Assembly: GCF_003355495.1 (NCBI RefSeq)
Contig: NZ_CP031337.1
Coordinates: forward strand, 2,485,001 to 2,549,000
Length of the DNA: 64,000 nt
Direction: 5' to 3'
From: Crenobacter cavernae
GTDB lineage: Bacteria; Pseudomonadota; Gammaproteobacteria; Burkholderiales; Chromobacteriaceae
The position numbers were made by a program, and so were the translations under genes. Positions within the stretch are counted from its first letter, which is position 1, and each line of letters begins with the position of its first letter. Shown here piece after piece: positions 7,579-16,559 of this stretch. The notes under the pieces are model-generated. The model was not told the DNA's origin. It did no database searches and saw only the letters and a list, made by a program, of their open reading frames with translations.

Positions 7579-8934
7579 CTATAGGATGCCGACGCCCGAG
7601 ATCTCGCGCGCGAGGCTGGCGGCGGCGTTGTCGGTCATCGCGCCGACGTAGTCGAGCACCTTCATGTAGGCCGGATACAGCGCGTCGGAATCGGCGATCG
7701 GCGTGTCCGCCATCAGTCCGAGCGCCAGCGTGTGGCGCGCCGACAGCCGCTCGCCGCGCACCTTGGACGACACCGCCGGCACCAGCACGTCGAGCAGCGT
7801 CGTCAGGCACGGGAAGGCGGCGATCTCGGTGACGAGCTTGGTGCGGTGGCGGTACACCTTCTGGCTGGCGAGCCGCTTCGCTTCGAGCAGCGTCTCGCGG
7901 ATCTCCGGCGCGCACACGTCGATCAGGTCCTTGCCCTGGAAGGCACCGGCCAACAGCGTGTCCTGGTGCAGCATGAACTTCTCGGCCACCTCGGCGACGC
8001 AGCGGCCGATCGCCATGCCGCGCAGCATCGCGCATTTCTGACGGACGCTCGTCGTGGCCCACAGCTTCTCGACCTCGGCGAACTTGGAGAACAGCTTCTC
8101 GAACTCGGAATAATCGAGGATGCCGATCTCGACCGCGTCCTCGAGGTCGAGGATGGCGTAGCAGATGTCGTCGGCGGCCTCCATCAGGTAGGACAGCGGG
8201 TGGCGCGCCCACTGCTCGGGCCCGCGCGCGATCAGGCCGAGCTCGTCGGCGACGCGGCCGAAGTACGGCAGCTCGGCCTGGTAGATGTTGAACTTGTCGC
8301 GCACGAAGGCCGGCTCGGCGCTGGCGGTCCACGGGTACTTGATCAGCGCGCCGATCGCGGCGGCGGTCAGCCGCATGCCGCCTTCCGTCGCGTACATCTC
8401 GAGCGTGGCGAGCATCCTCAGGCTGTGCGCGTTGCCCTCGTAGGTCTGGATGTCGCGCTTTTCGGCCGGGTTGAGGCCGTCGAGCAGCGCCGCGTGGCGC
8501 TCGTCGCGGAACCAGTCGCGCAGCGCGTCCTCGCCGGTATGGCCGAACGGCGGGTTGCCGATATCGTGCGCGAGGCACGCCACCTGCACCACTGCGCCGA
8601 TGTCGAACGGCGTGGTGCCGGCCGGCAGCAGCGCCGCGTGCTCCATCATCGCGCCGACCCGGTTGCCGAGGCTGCGCCCGACGCTGGCGACCTCGACGCT
8701 GTGCGTCAGCCGGTTGTGCGTGTGGTCGTGCTGCGCGAGCGGGTGGACCTGCGTCTTGCGCCCGAGGCGCCGGAACGCGCTCGAGAACACGACGCGGTCG
8801 TGGTCGATGTGGAAGTCGCTGCGGAGCCCCGGCGCACCCTCGCTGGTGGCCGGGGTGCGGGTCGGCCGTACGTCGCCGTCGACCTGCTTGAATCGTTGGG
8901 CGGAGAGCAGGCGCTCCCAGTGCATTGCGCTCAT
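7579..8934 (-). CDS. dgt: Deoxyguanosinetriphosphate triphosphohydrolase-like protein
   Basis: 451 residues. It hydrolyses dNTPs to the nucleoside and triphosphate. Seen: TPFDIGAVVQVACLAHDIGN with the HD metal-binding pair, preceded by HNRLTHSVEV, then PPFGHTGEDAL and a later DDICYAILDLEDA segment, all typical of the dGTPase/HD family. The size fits the shorter dNTPase type rather than the 505-residue enterobacterial Dgt. The gene stands alone between uptake-like words and a lipoprotein gene. Confidence 0.93.
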   Translation of the reverse strand: MSAMHWERLLSAQRFKQVDGDVRPTRTPATSEGAPGLRSDFHIDHDRVVFSSAFRRLGRKTQVHPLAQHDHTHNRLTHSVEVASVGRSLGNRVGAMMEHAALLPAGTTPFDIGAVVQVACLAHDIGNPPFGHTGEDALRDWFRDERHAALLDGLNPAEKRDIQTYEGNAHSLRMLATLEMYATEGGMRLTAAAIGALIKYPWTASAEPAFVRDKFNIYQAELPYFGRVADELGLIARGPEQWARHPLSYLMEAADDICYAILDLEDAVEIGILDYSEFEKLFSKFAEVEKLWATTSVRQKCAMLRGMAIGRCVAEVAEKFMLHQDTLLAGAFQGKDLIDVCAPEIRETLLEAKRLASQKVYRHRTKLVTEIAAFPCLTTLLDVLVPAVSSKVRGERLSARHTLALGLMADTPIADSDALYPAYMKVLDYVGAMTDNAAASLAREISGVGIL

Positions 8935-9035
8935 GACGGGTAGGAAAAGTGACGCGATGCGCCTATCTTAACGCGCGGCGGGCAAAACAAAAGCGCGGAC
9001 GTGAAGCCCGCGCTTGTCGCTTACGTCAGGGAAAC

Positions 9036-9242
9036 CTATTTCCTGATCTGGTTGCCGATCACGCCGCCCACCGCGGCGCCGCCCACCGTGCCGACGGCGT
9101 CGCCGCCGGTGAGTACCGAACCGAGCACCGCCCCGCCCGCCGCACCGATTGCCGTGTTGCGCTGGCGATCGGTCATGTTGGAACAGCCGGCCATCACGCC
9201 GGCCATCAGGATTGCCACGGTAATGGTTTTCGCCGCTTGCAT
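9036..9242 (-). CDS. Glycine-zipper lipoprotein (OsmB-like)
   Basis: 68 residues from the ATG at 9242, preceded by GAGGGAG. A signal peptide ends in the lipobox MAGC, and the mature part contains the glycine zipper GAAGGAVLGSVLTGG...GGAAVGGVIGNQI. This resembles the osmotically inducible OsmB/Rickettsia 17-kDa repeat family of outer-membrane lipoproteins. Function is unknown beyond an envelope location. Confidence 0.85.
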   Translation of the reverse strand: MQAAKTITVAILMAGVMAGCSNMTDRQRNTAIGAAGGAVLGSVLTGGDAVGTVGGAAVGGVIGNQIRK

Positions 9243-9338
9243 CGTCAACTCCCTCATCGAGTGGCAGTACACGCTTTAAGAATGGCGGATTTTGGGCAAA
9301 GTTCCTGCTTTTGGCCGGTACGGCTTTGTTAAGGATTC

Positions 9339-10433
9339 TTAATCGGGCGACTCTTCCGCCGCCTCGTCGACCGTCGCGGCAGGCGTTTCCTGCTGCAGCC
9401 AGCGCCCGAAGACGCTGTAACCGACCGCCAGCACCGTCGGTCCGAGGAAGAGGCCGATCATGCCCCAGGCCAACAGGCCGCCGATCACGCCGAGGAAGAT
9501 CAAGGGCAGCGGCAGGCCGGCGCCCTGGCTGATCAGGTAGGGCTTGAGGAAGTTGTCGATGTTCTGCACCAGCAGCGCGCCCCACAGGCCGAGGAAGATC
9601 GCGTAGCCGGTGTCGCCGCTGTAGAACAGCCAGATCGTCGCCGGCACCCAGACGAGCAGCGTCGGCAGCTGCGCGATCGCGACGATGAAGCAGACGATGC
9701 CGAGCACCAGCGCGCCGGGCACGCCGCTGATCCAGAAGCCGATCAGCGCGAGCAGCGCCTGCACCAGCGCGGTGCCGACCACGCCGGTGGTGACGCCGCG
9801 CACGGTGCGCGCGACCAGTTCGGGCAGCTCGCCGCCCATGCGGCCGCCGAGGCGCGCGACGATGCGCTCGAAGACATCCCACAGCGGGTCGCCGTAGGCG
9901 AGCAGCACGCCCGACAGAATGACCGCGATCACCAGTTCCAGCAGACCCTTGCCGAACGCCGCGCCCTGGCCGAGCGTCCAGAGGGCGGCCTCGTTGATAT
10001 AGGGCTTGAGTCTGGCGAACAGCGTCGTGAGGTCGGAGTGTGTGCTCTGCCACAAGTCGGACAGGCTCTGGCCGACGAAGGGCAGCGAGGTTAGCCACGC
10101 GGGTGGGGGCGGCAGGCCGATGCCGATGAGGTCGGACACCATGCGCGTCGCCTGCGGGACCGCGTCGGCGAGCGTCAGCACCATCAGCGTCAACGGCGCG
10201 ATCAGCGCCAGCGCCAACGCGAGCACGACGGTCAGCGCGGCGGTCTTCTTGCGTCCGCCGAGCCTGTCGCGCAGCCAGACGAACACCGGCCACGCCGACA
10301 GCGCGATGATGCCGGCCCAGGTCAGCGCGCCGAGAAACGGCAGGATGACGCGAAAGCAGGCGAGGGTCAGGAGGGCGATGGCCGCGGTACGGATCATTAC
10401 GTCGTAGGGCAGCGGGCGGGGTGACTGGCTCAT
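9339..10433 (-). CDS. AI-2E family transporter (PerM/YdiK-like permease)
   Basis: 364 residues with about eight hydrophobic segments. There is a helix cluster at each end, with a soluble central part (about 95-150) and the conserved PTLLVWVPATIWLF...GLWGALLVQNIDNFLKP region. Family members include sodium/proton antiporters and putative autoinducer-2 exporters, so the substrate is not predictable. Its start overlaps the stop of the upstream methyltransferase gene (ATGA), so the two are translationally coupled. Confidence 0.9.
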   Translation of the reverse strand: MSQSPRPLPYDVMIRTAAIALLTLACFRVILPFLGALTWAGIIALSAWPVFVWLRDRLGGRKKTAALTVVLALALALIAPLTLMVLTLADAVPQATRMVSDLIGIGLPPPPAWLTSLPFVGQSLSDLWQSTHSDLTTLFARLKPYINEAALWTLGQGAAFGKGLLELVIAVILSGVLLAYGDPLWDVFERIVARLGGRMGGELPELVARTVRGVTTGVVGTALVQALLALIGFWISGVPGALVLGIVCFIVAIAQLPTLLVWVPATIWLFYSGDTGYAIFLGLWGALLVQNIDNFLKPYLISQGAGLPLPLIFLGVIGGLLAWGMIGLFLGPTVLAVGYSVFGRWLQQETPAATVDEAAEESPD

Positions 10434-11053
10434 CGGGCGGCCTCTTCGGGTTTTCGGGCGACGATCTGCAGCACGGCGGCCAGGCCGGTGTGCAGCCGGC
10501 CTTCTACGACCGGCCGCTCGACCTCGGCCAAGCTGATGAATTCGAGGCCGGCCAGTTCCTCGCGCAGCGCGTCCGGTTCGTACAAGAGGTCGACTTCCTT
10601 CGGGCCGCCGGTGCCGAAGGCCAGCTGGCGCGGCGTATAGCCTTCGAGCAGCAGCACGCCGCCCGGTTTCAGCGCGGCGACCGCGTCGCGCAGCACGCCG
10701 GCGCGGTAGCTCGACGGCAGATGGCAGAAGATCGCGACGATGCCGTCCCAGGCATCGGCTTCGAGCCGGTGGAATTCGAGGTCGGCGTGGACGGTGGCCA
10801 GCGTCACGCCGCGTTCGCGCGCCAGCGCCTCGGCCTTGGCCAGGCCCGCCTCGGCGGCGTCGAGCGCGGTCACGTCAAAGCCTTGCTCGGCGAGAAACAC
10901 GCCGTTGCGGCCTTCGCCGTCCCCCAGCGACAGCACGCGCCCGCCTGCCAGGATGCGGTGCGCCTCTTCGCGCAGGAAGTCGTTGGCTCGGGTGCCGTAG
11001 AGGTAGTCGGGGCTGGCAAAGCGCGGGTTCCAGAATGCGCGCGCGTCGGACAT
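10430..11053 (-). CDS. Class I SAM-dependent methyltransferase
   Basis: 207 residues from the ATG at 11053 (MSDARAFWNPRFASP). The frame upstream is not conserved-looking. Motif I is VLSLGDGEGRNGVFLA (SAM binding), followed by VTALDAAEAGL (acidic ribose-binding residue) and a PGGVLLLEGYTP strand. It resembles the TehB/thiopurine-type small-molecule methyltransferases. The substrate is unknown. It is first in a two-gene unit with the AI-2E permease. Confidence 0.88.
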   Translation of the reverse strand: MSDARAFWNPRFASPDYLYGTRANDFLREEAHRILAGGRVLSLGDGEGRNGVFLAEQGFDVTALDAAEAGLAKAEALARERGVTLATVHADLEFHRLEADAWDGIVAIFCHLPSSYRAGVLRDAVAALKPGGVLLLEGYTPRQLAFGTGGPKEVDLLYEPDALREELAGLEFISLAEVERPVVEGRLHTGLAAVLQIVARKPEEAAR

Positions 11054-11072
11054 GGGCGTCTCTCGGTATTCA

Positions 11073-11084
11073 GGGTTGGCCGAG
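11073..11084 (-). repeat. Uptake-like word upstream of the methyltransferase gene
   Basis: GGGTTGGCCGAG, single copy in the gap between the divergent methyltransferase and diguanylate cyclase genes; not part of a hairpin. Confidence 0.8.
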
Positions 11085-11241
11085 CTTATCACACCCGAAT
11101 GACATGACGGCGCCGCGCGGCGACGGCGATCCCGAGGGATTGGACGGACCCGGCGCCCGGCCGTGCTCCGTGACGTCGCGCGGGTTCTATGCTGCAAGGA
11201 CAGCGGCAGCGTTTGCCGTGCGTCCTCCGCGAGGCGTCCGT

Positions 11242-12705
11242 ATGACCCGCTTCAATCGGCTGGCGATCGCGCTGGCCGGCCTCTTGACCGGTCTTTTGGT
11301 CGCGATGTTCCTCCTGTGGTGTTTCAACCAGAGCGCCCGCCTGTCCGCGCGGATGGCGCGCGAGCTGAAACTGTCGTACGACGCCTATTACGCCTTGAGC
11401 GTCGGCGTGATCGAGTCGCTCGACGACGAACTGCGCGCGCTGCGTTTTAGCCTGGCCGCGGCGCCGGCGCGCTTTGCGGACGAGCTGGCCGAACTGCGGC
11501 GGCGCCAGCCGCTGGTGGTCGACGCCGCCGCCTACGACGCGACGGGACGGCGGCTGGGGGCGGAGGGGGCCGGCGGGCTCGGCCAACCCTGGTTCGTCGG
11601 GCCGCGCCGCCGCCATGGCGACGCGCCCTATCTCGATACGGTGCGCCGCGCCGCGGACGGGCGCTGGCTGCTCGTGCTGAGCCGGCCGCGGATCGATGCG
11701 CGCGGTCGTTTCGACGGCGTGCTGCTGCACCTCGACGCCGCCGCCCTGTCGCAGCGTTTTGCGCGGCTCGCGCCGTGGCCGGGGGTGACCGCGCGCTGGC
11801 GTTACCTCGACGGCACGCTGATCGCCCAGGTGCCGCCGGCGCCGGAGGCGATCGGCGCGCACGGGCCGCGCCCCGATCCGCTTGCGCTGGATGCGGCGCG
11901 TACGATGACGGTCGACGCGGACAGCGACGAGCCGTGGCGCCTCGGCCCCTTGCCTGTCGGCGACTGGCCGCTGTTTCTCGACGTGGCCGCCCGGCGCGGC
12001 TCGGTCGACCGGCTGCTGATCCGCCAGTCGCTGACGGTGGGGGCGATCGGGCTGATGGCGCTGATCGTGGTGTGGGGGTTTCTGCTCGCGCTCGCGCGGC
12101 AGCATCGCGCCTTGCACCGGGCCAGCTCGGCGCTCGAACAGAGCTACCGCGAAATCCAGCTGCTGCACGAAAAACTCAAGGCGCGCGCGGTGCGCGACCC
12201 GCTGACCGGCACCTACAACCGCATCTATCTGGATGAGATGCTGCCCAAGGAGTTCGCGCGCGCCGAGCGCCAGGGCGAACCGGTGACCGTGGTCATGATC
12301 GACTTCGACCACTTCAAGCGCATCAACGACAGCTACGGTCACGTCGCCGGCGACGCGGCGCTCAGGAGGCTGGGCGAGCTCCTGACGCGCTGGGTGCGCG
12401 CGGGCGACATCGTCGGCCGTTACGGCGGCGAGGAATTCGTTGTCGTGTTGCCCGGTCTGAATCAGGAGGTGGCGGCGGTGCGCGCCGAACAGTGGCGCGC
12501 CGAGCTCGCGGCGACGCCGCTGGTGCTGCCGGGACTCGACGACGCGCTGACCGTGACCGCGAGTTTCGGCGTGGCCGCCTTCCCCGAGCATGGCAAAGAG
12601 GAGAGCCAGGTGCTCGAAAAGGCCGACCTTGCGCTTTACGAGGCGAAACGGCTGGGGCGCAACCGGGTCTGCCGTTACGGCGAGCCGGCCGGCGAGCACG
12701 CCTGA
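11242..12705 (+). CDS. Membrane-bound diguanylate cyclase (GGDEF)
   Basis: 487 residues from MTRFNRLAIALAG. Helix 1 is at about 8-30, then a periplasmic sensor domain (about 31-260), helix 2 at about 262-285, a coiled-coil signalling stretch (YREIQLLHEKLKAR) and a GGDEF domain. The active-site motif is RYGGEEF, with substrate-binding DPLTGTYNR and IDFDHFKRINDSYGH. It should make cyclic di-GMP from two GTP in response to an external signal. No RxxD inhibitory site is obvious just before the motif (RAGDIVGRYGG). The periplasmic domain includes an uptake-like word at 11578-11590. Confidence 0.92.
   Translation: MTRFNRLAIALAGLLTGLLVAMFLLWCFNQSARLSARMARELKLSYDAYYALSVGVIESLDDELRALRFSLAAAPARFADELAELRRRQPLVVDAAAYDATGRRLGAEGAGGLGQPWFVGPRRRHGDAPYLDTVRRAADGRWLLVLSRPRIDARGRFDGVLLHLDAAALSQRFARLAPWPGVTARWRYLDGTLIAQVPPAPEAIGAHGPRPDPLALDAARTMTVDADSDEPWRLGPLPVGDWPLFLDVAARRGSVDRLLIRQSLTVGAIGLMALIVVWGFLLALARQHRALHRASSALEQSYREIQLLHEKLKARAVRDPLTGTYNRIYLDEMLPKEFARAERQGEPVTVVMIDFDHFKRINDSYGHVAGDAALRRLGELLTRWVRAGDIVGRYGGEEFVVVLPGLNQEVAAVRAEQWRAELAATPLVLPGLDDALTVTASFGVAAFPEHGKEESQVLEKADLALYEAKRLGRNRVCRYGEPAGEHA
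11578..11590 (+). repeat. Uptake-like word inside the diguanylate cyclase gene
   Basis: CTCGGCCAACCCT, one mismatch from the consensus, read as GLGQPW in the protein. Confidence 0.8.
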
Positions 12706-12716
12706 GGTTGGCCGAG
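12705..12716 (-). repeat. Uptake-like word after the diguanylate cyclase gene
   Basis: AGGTTGGCCGAG directly following the stop codon; single, not paired. Confidence 0.85.
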
Positions 12717-12765
12717 CGGGGGCGTCCTGCTTTACACTTCGCCCCGAAGAATGAGGAGCCCGACA

Positions 12766-13248
12766 ATGCAGTTCGAACATATCGTGTTGGTGAACGACCC
12801 GCGCGTGGACAGCGCGCCGCTGACGGTGGCGCAACTGTGGCGCGGCCTCTTGCGCCGTGCCGAAGACCCGATGAGCTTCATGGACCATCTAGAGCGCGCC
12901 ACAGTGCTAGAGCGCGGTGCCGACTGGCTGCGCCGCGAGCTGGACTTCGGCCGCTTCACCGTGCGCGACACCATCCACCTCAAGCATGAGAAGGCGCTGC
13001 ACTACGAGACCGAGCCGAACGATGCGCACGCCGGCGGCAGCCTGACCGTGACCATCGAGGAACCGGCGCCCGGCGTGCTGTGCGTGCGCTTCGCCTACCG
13101 GACCTCGCTGCCCGAGGTGCCGGCGCAGGAAGGCGGCGACGCCGAGGACAGCTATTACGTGCCGTGGGTGAAGTCGGCCTACCAGGAGACCGACGTCGAC
13201 GCCATCCTGCGCATCCGCGAGCTGGCCGCCGCCGGCGAGCTGGGCTGA
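12766..13248 (+). CDS. DUF1857 / SRPBCC-fold protein
   Basis: 160 residues from the second ATG, with GAGGAG as ribosome site 8 bases upstream. It begins MQFEHIVLVNDP and contains LTVAQLWRGLLRRAEDPM, typical of the AtaL-like SRPBCC (START-like) domain. This fold has a deep cavity for hydrophobic ligands. No catalytic residues can be assigned, and a ligand-binding or polyketide-type role is only a family guess. Confidence 0.75.
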   Translation: MQFEHIVLVNDPRVDSAPLTVAQLWRGLLRRAEDPMSFMDHLERATVLERGADWLRRELDFGRFTVRDTIHLKHEKALHYETEPNDAHAGGSLTVTIEEPAPGVLCVRFAYRTSLPEVPAQEGGDAEDSYYVPWVKSAYQETDVDAILRIRELAAAGELG

Positions 13249-13254
13249 GACGCT

Positions 13255-13268
13255 AAAGGTTGGCCGAG
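13255..13268 (-). repeat. Uptake-like word
   Basis: AAAGGTTGGCCGAG following the DUF1857 gene; CCTCGCGCTCGG nearby does not pair well with it. Confidence 0.8.
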
Positions 13269-13285
13269 CCTCGCGCTCGGTCATA

Positions 13286-13313
13286 AAAAAGGCCACCTTC
13301 GGGTGGCCTTTTG
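13286..13313. terminator. Bidirectional Rho-independent terminator
   Basis: AAAAGGCCACC-TTCG-GGTGGCCTTTT, a strong UUCG tetraloop hairpin with A/T tracts on both sides, between convergent genes. Confidence 0.9.
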
Positions 13314-13328
13314 CTCGATGTGCAGCGC

Positions 13329-14228
13329 CTACGGTTTGACGCCGTAGCGTGCGAACCACGCGAGCATCCTCGCCCAGCCGTCCTTGGCCGCCTCCGCGTT
13401 GTAGTTCGGCCGGTAGTCGGCGTTGAAGCCGTGGTCGGCGTCCGGGTAGACGGCGATCTGGGACGGCGAGCCGGCCGCCTTCAGCGCGGCGCGCATCCGG
13501 TCGACCGATTCGGCCGAAATGCCCTTGTCCTGGCCGCCGTAGAGGCCGAGCACCGGCGCCTTCAGCGAGCCTGCGATGTCGACCGGGTGGCGAGGCGTGT
13601 TCGGCGCGCCTTCGCCGACCAGCCTCCCGTACCAGGCGACGGCCGCCTTCAGCTTAGGGTTGTGCGCGGCGTACAGCCACACGATGCGGCCGCCCCAGCA
13701 AAAGCCGGTGATCGCGATCCGGTTCGCGTCGCCGCCGTTCTTTGCGGTCCAGTCGGCGGTGGCGTCCAGGTCGCGCAGCACCTGTTCGTCGGGCACCTTG
13801 CTGACGAGCTTGGCGAGCAGGTCGGGAATGTTCGGGTAGAGGCGCGCGTCGCCCTGGCGGAAGTACAGTTCGGGGGCGATCGCGAGGTAGCCGGCCTTGG
13901 CGAGCCGCCGGCACAGATCCTGGATATGCTCGTGCACGCCGAACACCTCCTGCACCACCAGCACCACCGGCAGCGGCCCCTTCGGCCTGGCCGGCTGCGC
14001 GCGGTAGGCGGGCAGGATATCCTTGCCGACCGGGATGCCGACCGGGATGCCGACCGGGATGCCGACCGCGCCGACGGTGAGGCCGGCGGCGTCGGTCGCC
14101 AGCGTCGACGCGGCCACCGGCTGTACCGCCAGCGCGAAGCCGGATGCCATCAGCAGAGAGAGGAACTCACGGCGCGAGTTGTCGCGGCTAGCGTCGTCTT
14201 TCGACGTCAGGTCGTCCGGGTCCTGCAT
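13329..14228 (-). CDS. Dienelactone hydrolase family protein, exported (Tat-like signal)
   Basis: 299 residues from the ATG at 14228, which has GGAGG 8 bases upstream. The N-terminus has SRREFLSLLMASGFALA, a twin-arginine-like signal. The alpha/beta-hydrolase core shows the nucleophile motif GFCWGG (Cys, as in dienelactone hydrolases), Asp in GGQDKG and His in DADHGFNADYR. Substrates are lactones or esters, not defined here. Between the signal and the enzyme core lies an in-frame 12-base repeat giving repeated GIPV units (14025-14068). Confidence 0.9.
   Translation of the reverse strand: MQDPDDLTSKDDASRDNSRREFLSLLMASGFALAVQPVAASTLATDAAGLTVGAVGIPVGIPVGIPVGKDILPAYRAQPARPKGPLPVVLVVQEVFGVHEHIQDLCRRLAKAGYLAIAPELYFRQGDARLYPNIPDLLAKLVSKVPDEQVLRDLDATADWTAKNGGDANRIAITGFCWGGRIVWLYAAHNPKLKAAVAWYGRLVGEGAPNTPRHPVDIAGSLKAPVLGLYGGQDKGISAESVDRMRAALKAAGSPSQIAVYPDADHGFNADYRPNYNAEAAKDGWARMLAWFARYGVKP
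14025..14068. repeat. 12-bp in-frame minisatellite
   Basis: GCCGACCGGGAT repeated three times plus eight bases of a fourth copy, inside the hydrolase gene, giving the repeated peptide GIPV. Copy number could vary without changing frame. Confidence 0.9.
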
Positions 14229-14270
14229 CGGTTTGGCCTCCGAAGAATCAGCGAAAAATCGGCCCAATGT

Positions 14271-14915
14271 TCAGCCTTGCTTGGCGTGGGCGATATGGGT
14301 TTCGACATCCTTCGGTTTATAGATGGCCTCGCCCGGGCTTGCATACACCTTGAGTTTGCCGCGGGTCAAGAGCCCGACCTCGAGTTTGCGGTTGGCGGTG
14401 TCGATCAAGAGGTAGGCGTTGGCGTCGCCGCCCTCGTGCGGCTTGTTGCCGGTCACATAGAGCACGCGGTCCTTCTCGAGCGGGCCGGATACCTGCATAT
14501 ACGATTCGAAGGTGGCGAAATCGCTGCCGAGCAGCTTTTTCAATTCGGGCGTGATCACGCTGTCGTCAAACAGATGGATGTCGGCTGGATACCGGCCGAC
14601 CCGGGTCTCCAGCAGTGCCCATTGTCCGGCCGTCTTCGCGTCCTGCGCGGCGCCGATCACCGCGCCGAGCGGGCCGCTGGCGTCTTTCAGCCGCGCCTCT
14701 GCGCCAGCCTGCAGGTCCTTGGCCTGCGTTTTCAGGCTGTCCGCCTTGTTCTTCAGGTCGGCGACCGCCGCGCTCGCGTCGGCCAGCGCCTGGTTCGCGT
14801 CGGCGATGCTGTCCGACGCGTTCTTTTGCGCCTTTTCGACGTCTTCCTTGCCGCAGGCGGCGACGGCGAGGGTGGCGATGAGCAGGGTCACGGTCAGCGA
14901 AGGGCGTCGGGTCAT
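14271..14915 (-). CDS. Putative lipoprotein with coiled-coil region
   Basis: 214 residues. The signal peptide has the lipobox VAAC. After it comes an Ala/Asp/Lys-rich heptad region (about 25-95, e.g. ADLKNKADSLKTQAKDL) that should form a coiled coil, then a compact C-terminal domain (about 100-214). I do not recognise the family. It lies 42 bases upstream of the dienelactone hydrolase gene on the same strand and may be co-transcribed. Confidence 0.75.
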   Translation of the reverse strand: MTRRPSLTVTLLIATLAVAACGKEDVEKAQKNASDSIADANQALADASAAVADLKNKADSLKTQAKDLQAGAEARLKDASGPLGAVIGAAQDAKTAGQWALLETRVGRYPADIHLFDDSVITPELKKLLGSDFATFESYMQVSGPLEKDRVLYVTGNKPHEGGDANAYLLIDTANRKLEVGLLTRGKLKVYASPGEAIYKPKDVETHIAHAKQG

Positions 14916-15134
14916 GGGGGCGTTCCTCTAGGCGGAGTAAGGCAGGTTTTCAGTCTGGACGTTCGGCAGCAAAGTTCCACCCCGGCCGCGTCGACAAAGT
15001 CCTGTCGCCCGGCGTGGTCCTTGTGAAACCGAGGCCGATGGGGTCGGGCGATTTGTGAATGAATTTTGCCGTCGGCTCTGGCCGCCGGACGGATTTGCTA
15101 TGCTGAAGGCCCGATATTTGTAAAAGGCTAGGGT

Positions 15135-15425
15135 ATGAAAACATGGGCACGTCTTGGCGTCGCCGCGCTGGCGCTGGCGGTACTCGCCGCCTGCAGCAAG
15201 GTCACCCCGGCCAATTTTGACAAGATCAACAACGGCATGAAAAAGCAGCAGGTGGTCGAGATCCTCGGCGAGCCGAGCGAGTCGTCCGGCGCGAGCTTCC
15301 TCGGGCTGTCCGGCGGATCGGCGGTGTGGCGCGACGGCAAGACTTCCATCACCGTGCAGTTCATCAACGGCGAGGTGGTCGGCAAGACGCTCGACAGCGG
15401 CGAGAAAGGGACGAGCGCCTACTGA
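15135..15425 (+). CDS. BamE/SmpA-like small lipoprotein (DUF3862 type)
   Basis: 96 residues, lipobox LAAC at about residue 19. The mature part matches the short BamE-like alpha-beta fold: FDKINNGMKKQQVVEILGEPS, then VWRDGKTSITVQFINGEVVGK. BamE itself belongs to the outer-membrane beta-barrel assembly machine. This protein is shorter and more likely a DUF3862 relative of unknown role. It is followed by a paired uptake-like terminator. Confidence 0.8.
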   Translation: MKTWARLGVAALALAVLAACSKVTPANFDKINNGMKKQQVVEILGEPSESSGASFLGLSGGSAVWRDGKTSITVQFINGEVVGKTLDSGEKGTSAY

Positions 15426-15442
15426 ACCGCGCGCGCCGCCAC

Positions 15443-15484
15443 GAAAAAGCTCGGCCAACCCTACAAGGTTGGCCGAGCTTTTTC
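15443..15484. terminator. Terminator built from an inverted pair of uptake-like words
   Basis: AAAAAGCTCGGCCAACC and its complement flank a CTACAA loop (words at 15450-15462 and 15465-15477), with A and T tracts on either side. It serves the convergent genes on both strands. Confidence 0.92.
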
Positions 15485-15498
15485 AGGTCGCCGCGCGT

Positions 15499-15702
15499 TC
15501 AGTGCGCGGGCGTCTGGTCGTGAGGATGATGGCGCTTCCATGCCTCGATGCCGTGGTTGATGGCGGCTATCACGCCGAGCACCGCGAGCGTCGCGAGCAG
15601 CGCCAACGGTATCCACGGCTGGGCGACGAACAGCACCACCACCATGATCAGGGCGAACATCAGCGTGCCGGTGTACCAGCCGGCCTGTTTTCTCGCTTTC
15701 AT
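15499..15702 (-). CDS. Small inner-membrane protein, unknown
   Basis: 67 residues with two hydrophobic segments (about 12-30 and 32-50) and a His-rich tail (KRHHPHDQTPAH). It starts with MKARKQAG, a positive N-terminus consistent with cytoplasmic ends. No family recognised. Confidence 0.65.
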   Translation of the reverse strand: MKARKQAGWYTGTLMFALIMVVVLFVAQPWIPLALLATLAVLGVIAAINHGIEAWKRHHPHDQTPAH

Positions 15703-15836
15703 GGCTTTCTCCCGCCGCCGGCGGCCGCGGGCCGCAGACGGACAACTCCCTGTTTCCGAATCTTGTTGATCTCACTCGTTTATTTATGAAGTTTAGACCA
15801 CGCGCCCGGCACCTTGTGGCGGCCGGCCGCGCGGCG

Positions 15837-16436
15837 TCAGCGTGTGGCGTCGAACAGCCCGGCCGTCTCGGCCTCGGCCAAGCTTTCGAGGAAATAGTCG
15901 CCGAGCGCGCGGCTGCCGGCGGCGATCTTCGGGTAGACCTTCGCGCGTACCTGCTCGGGGCGGATGCCGTTCTCGCGCCAGCTCTGCCCGTTGTTGTGGA
16001 GGTTCTGCAGCGCCGGCATCAGCCGGTCCATCGCGTTGGCGAAGCGCGCCGACGGCGTCGCGTTGTCCTCGAACTCGCGCCACAGCGCTAGTAACTCGGC
16101 CGCCCTGGGCTCGGGGAGCAGGCTGAAGATGCGCTTGACCGCGATCAACTCCTCACCCTTGTTGCCTTGGGCGGCGTCGGAAAACACGATGTGGTCGCCG
16201 ACGTCGATCTCGCCGATGTCGTGCACCAAGAGCATGCGGATCACGCGGTCGATGTCGACCGGTTCGTCGGCATAGTCACGCAGCGACAGCGCCAACAGGC
16301 ACACCTGCCAGCTGTGTTCGGCCGAATTCTCGTGTCGGTCGAGTCCGAGCGGCTTGGTGCGGCGCAGCACCGCCTTGAGCTTGTCCAGTTCGAGGATGAA
16401 GGCGATGTGGCGGGCGAGATGGGCGGTGTCGGTCAT
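15837..16436 (-). CDS. HD-domain hydrolase (YfbR/HDDC2-like nucleotidase)
   Basis: 199 residues from MTDTAHLARH. The HD motif signature is complete: ENSAEHSWQV (first His), LLVHDIGEIDVGD (HD pair) and NAMDRLMPALQN (final Asp). Relatives are metal-dependent 5'-deoxynucleotidases or general phosphohydrolases of the HD_3 group. It is divergent from dbpA, with their starts 123 bases apart. Confidence 0.88.
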   Translation of the reverse strand: MTDTAHLARHIAFILELDKLKAVLRRTKPLGLDRHENSAEHSWQVCLLALSLRDYADEPVDIDRVIRMLLVHDIGEIDVGDHIVFSDAAQGNKGEELIAVKRIFSLLPEPRAAELLALWREFEDNATPSARFANAMDRLMPALQNLHNNGQSWRENGIRPEQVRAKVYPKIAAGSRALGDYFLESLAEAETAGLFDATR

Positions 16437-16559
16437 GGTCGGCGTCAGGCGCACAAGGCGGGAAGGGGAGCATCATACAACGTCGGCGCGCGCCGGCGCT
16501 GGTCGGACGGGGCGGCGCCTGCTACACTCGCCCCCTTTTGTCTGCGCCAAGTCCTTGTG

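Noticed and set aside
13983..14080. Short direct repeats as a CRISPR array
   Set aside because: Units are 12 bases with no spacers and lie inside a coding frame.
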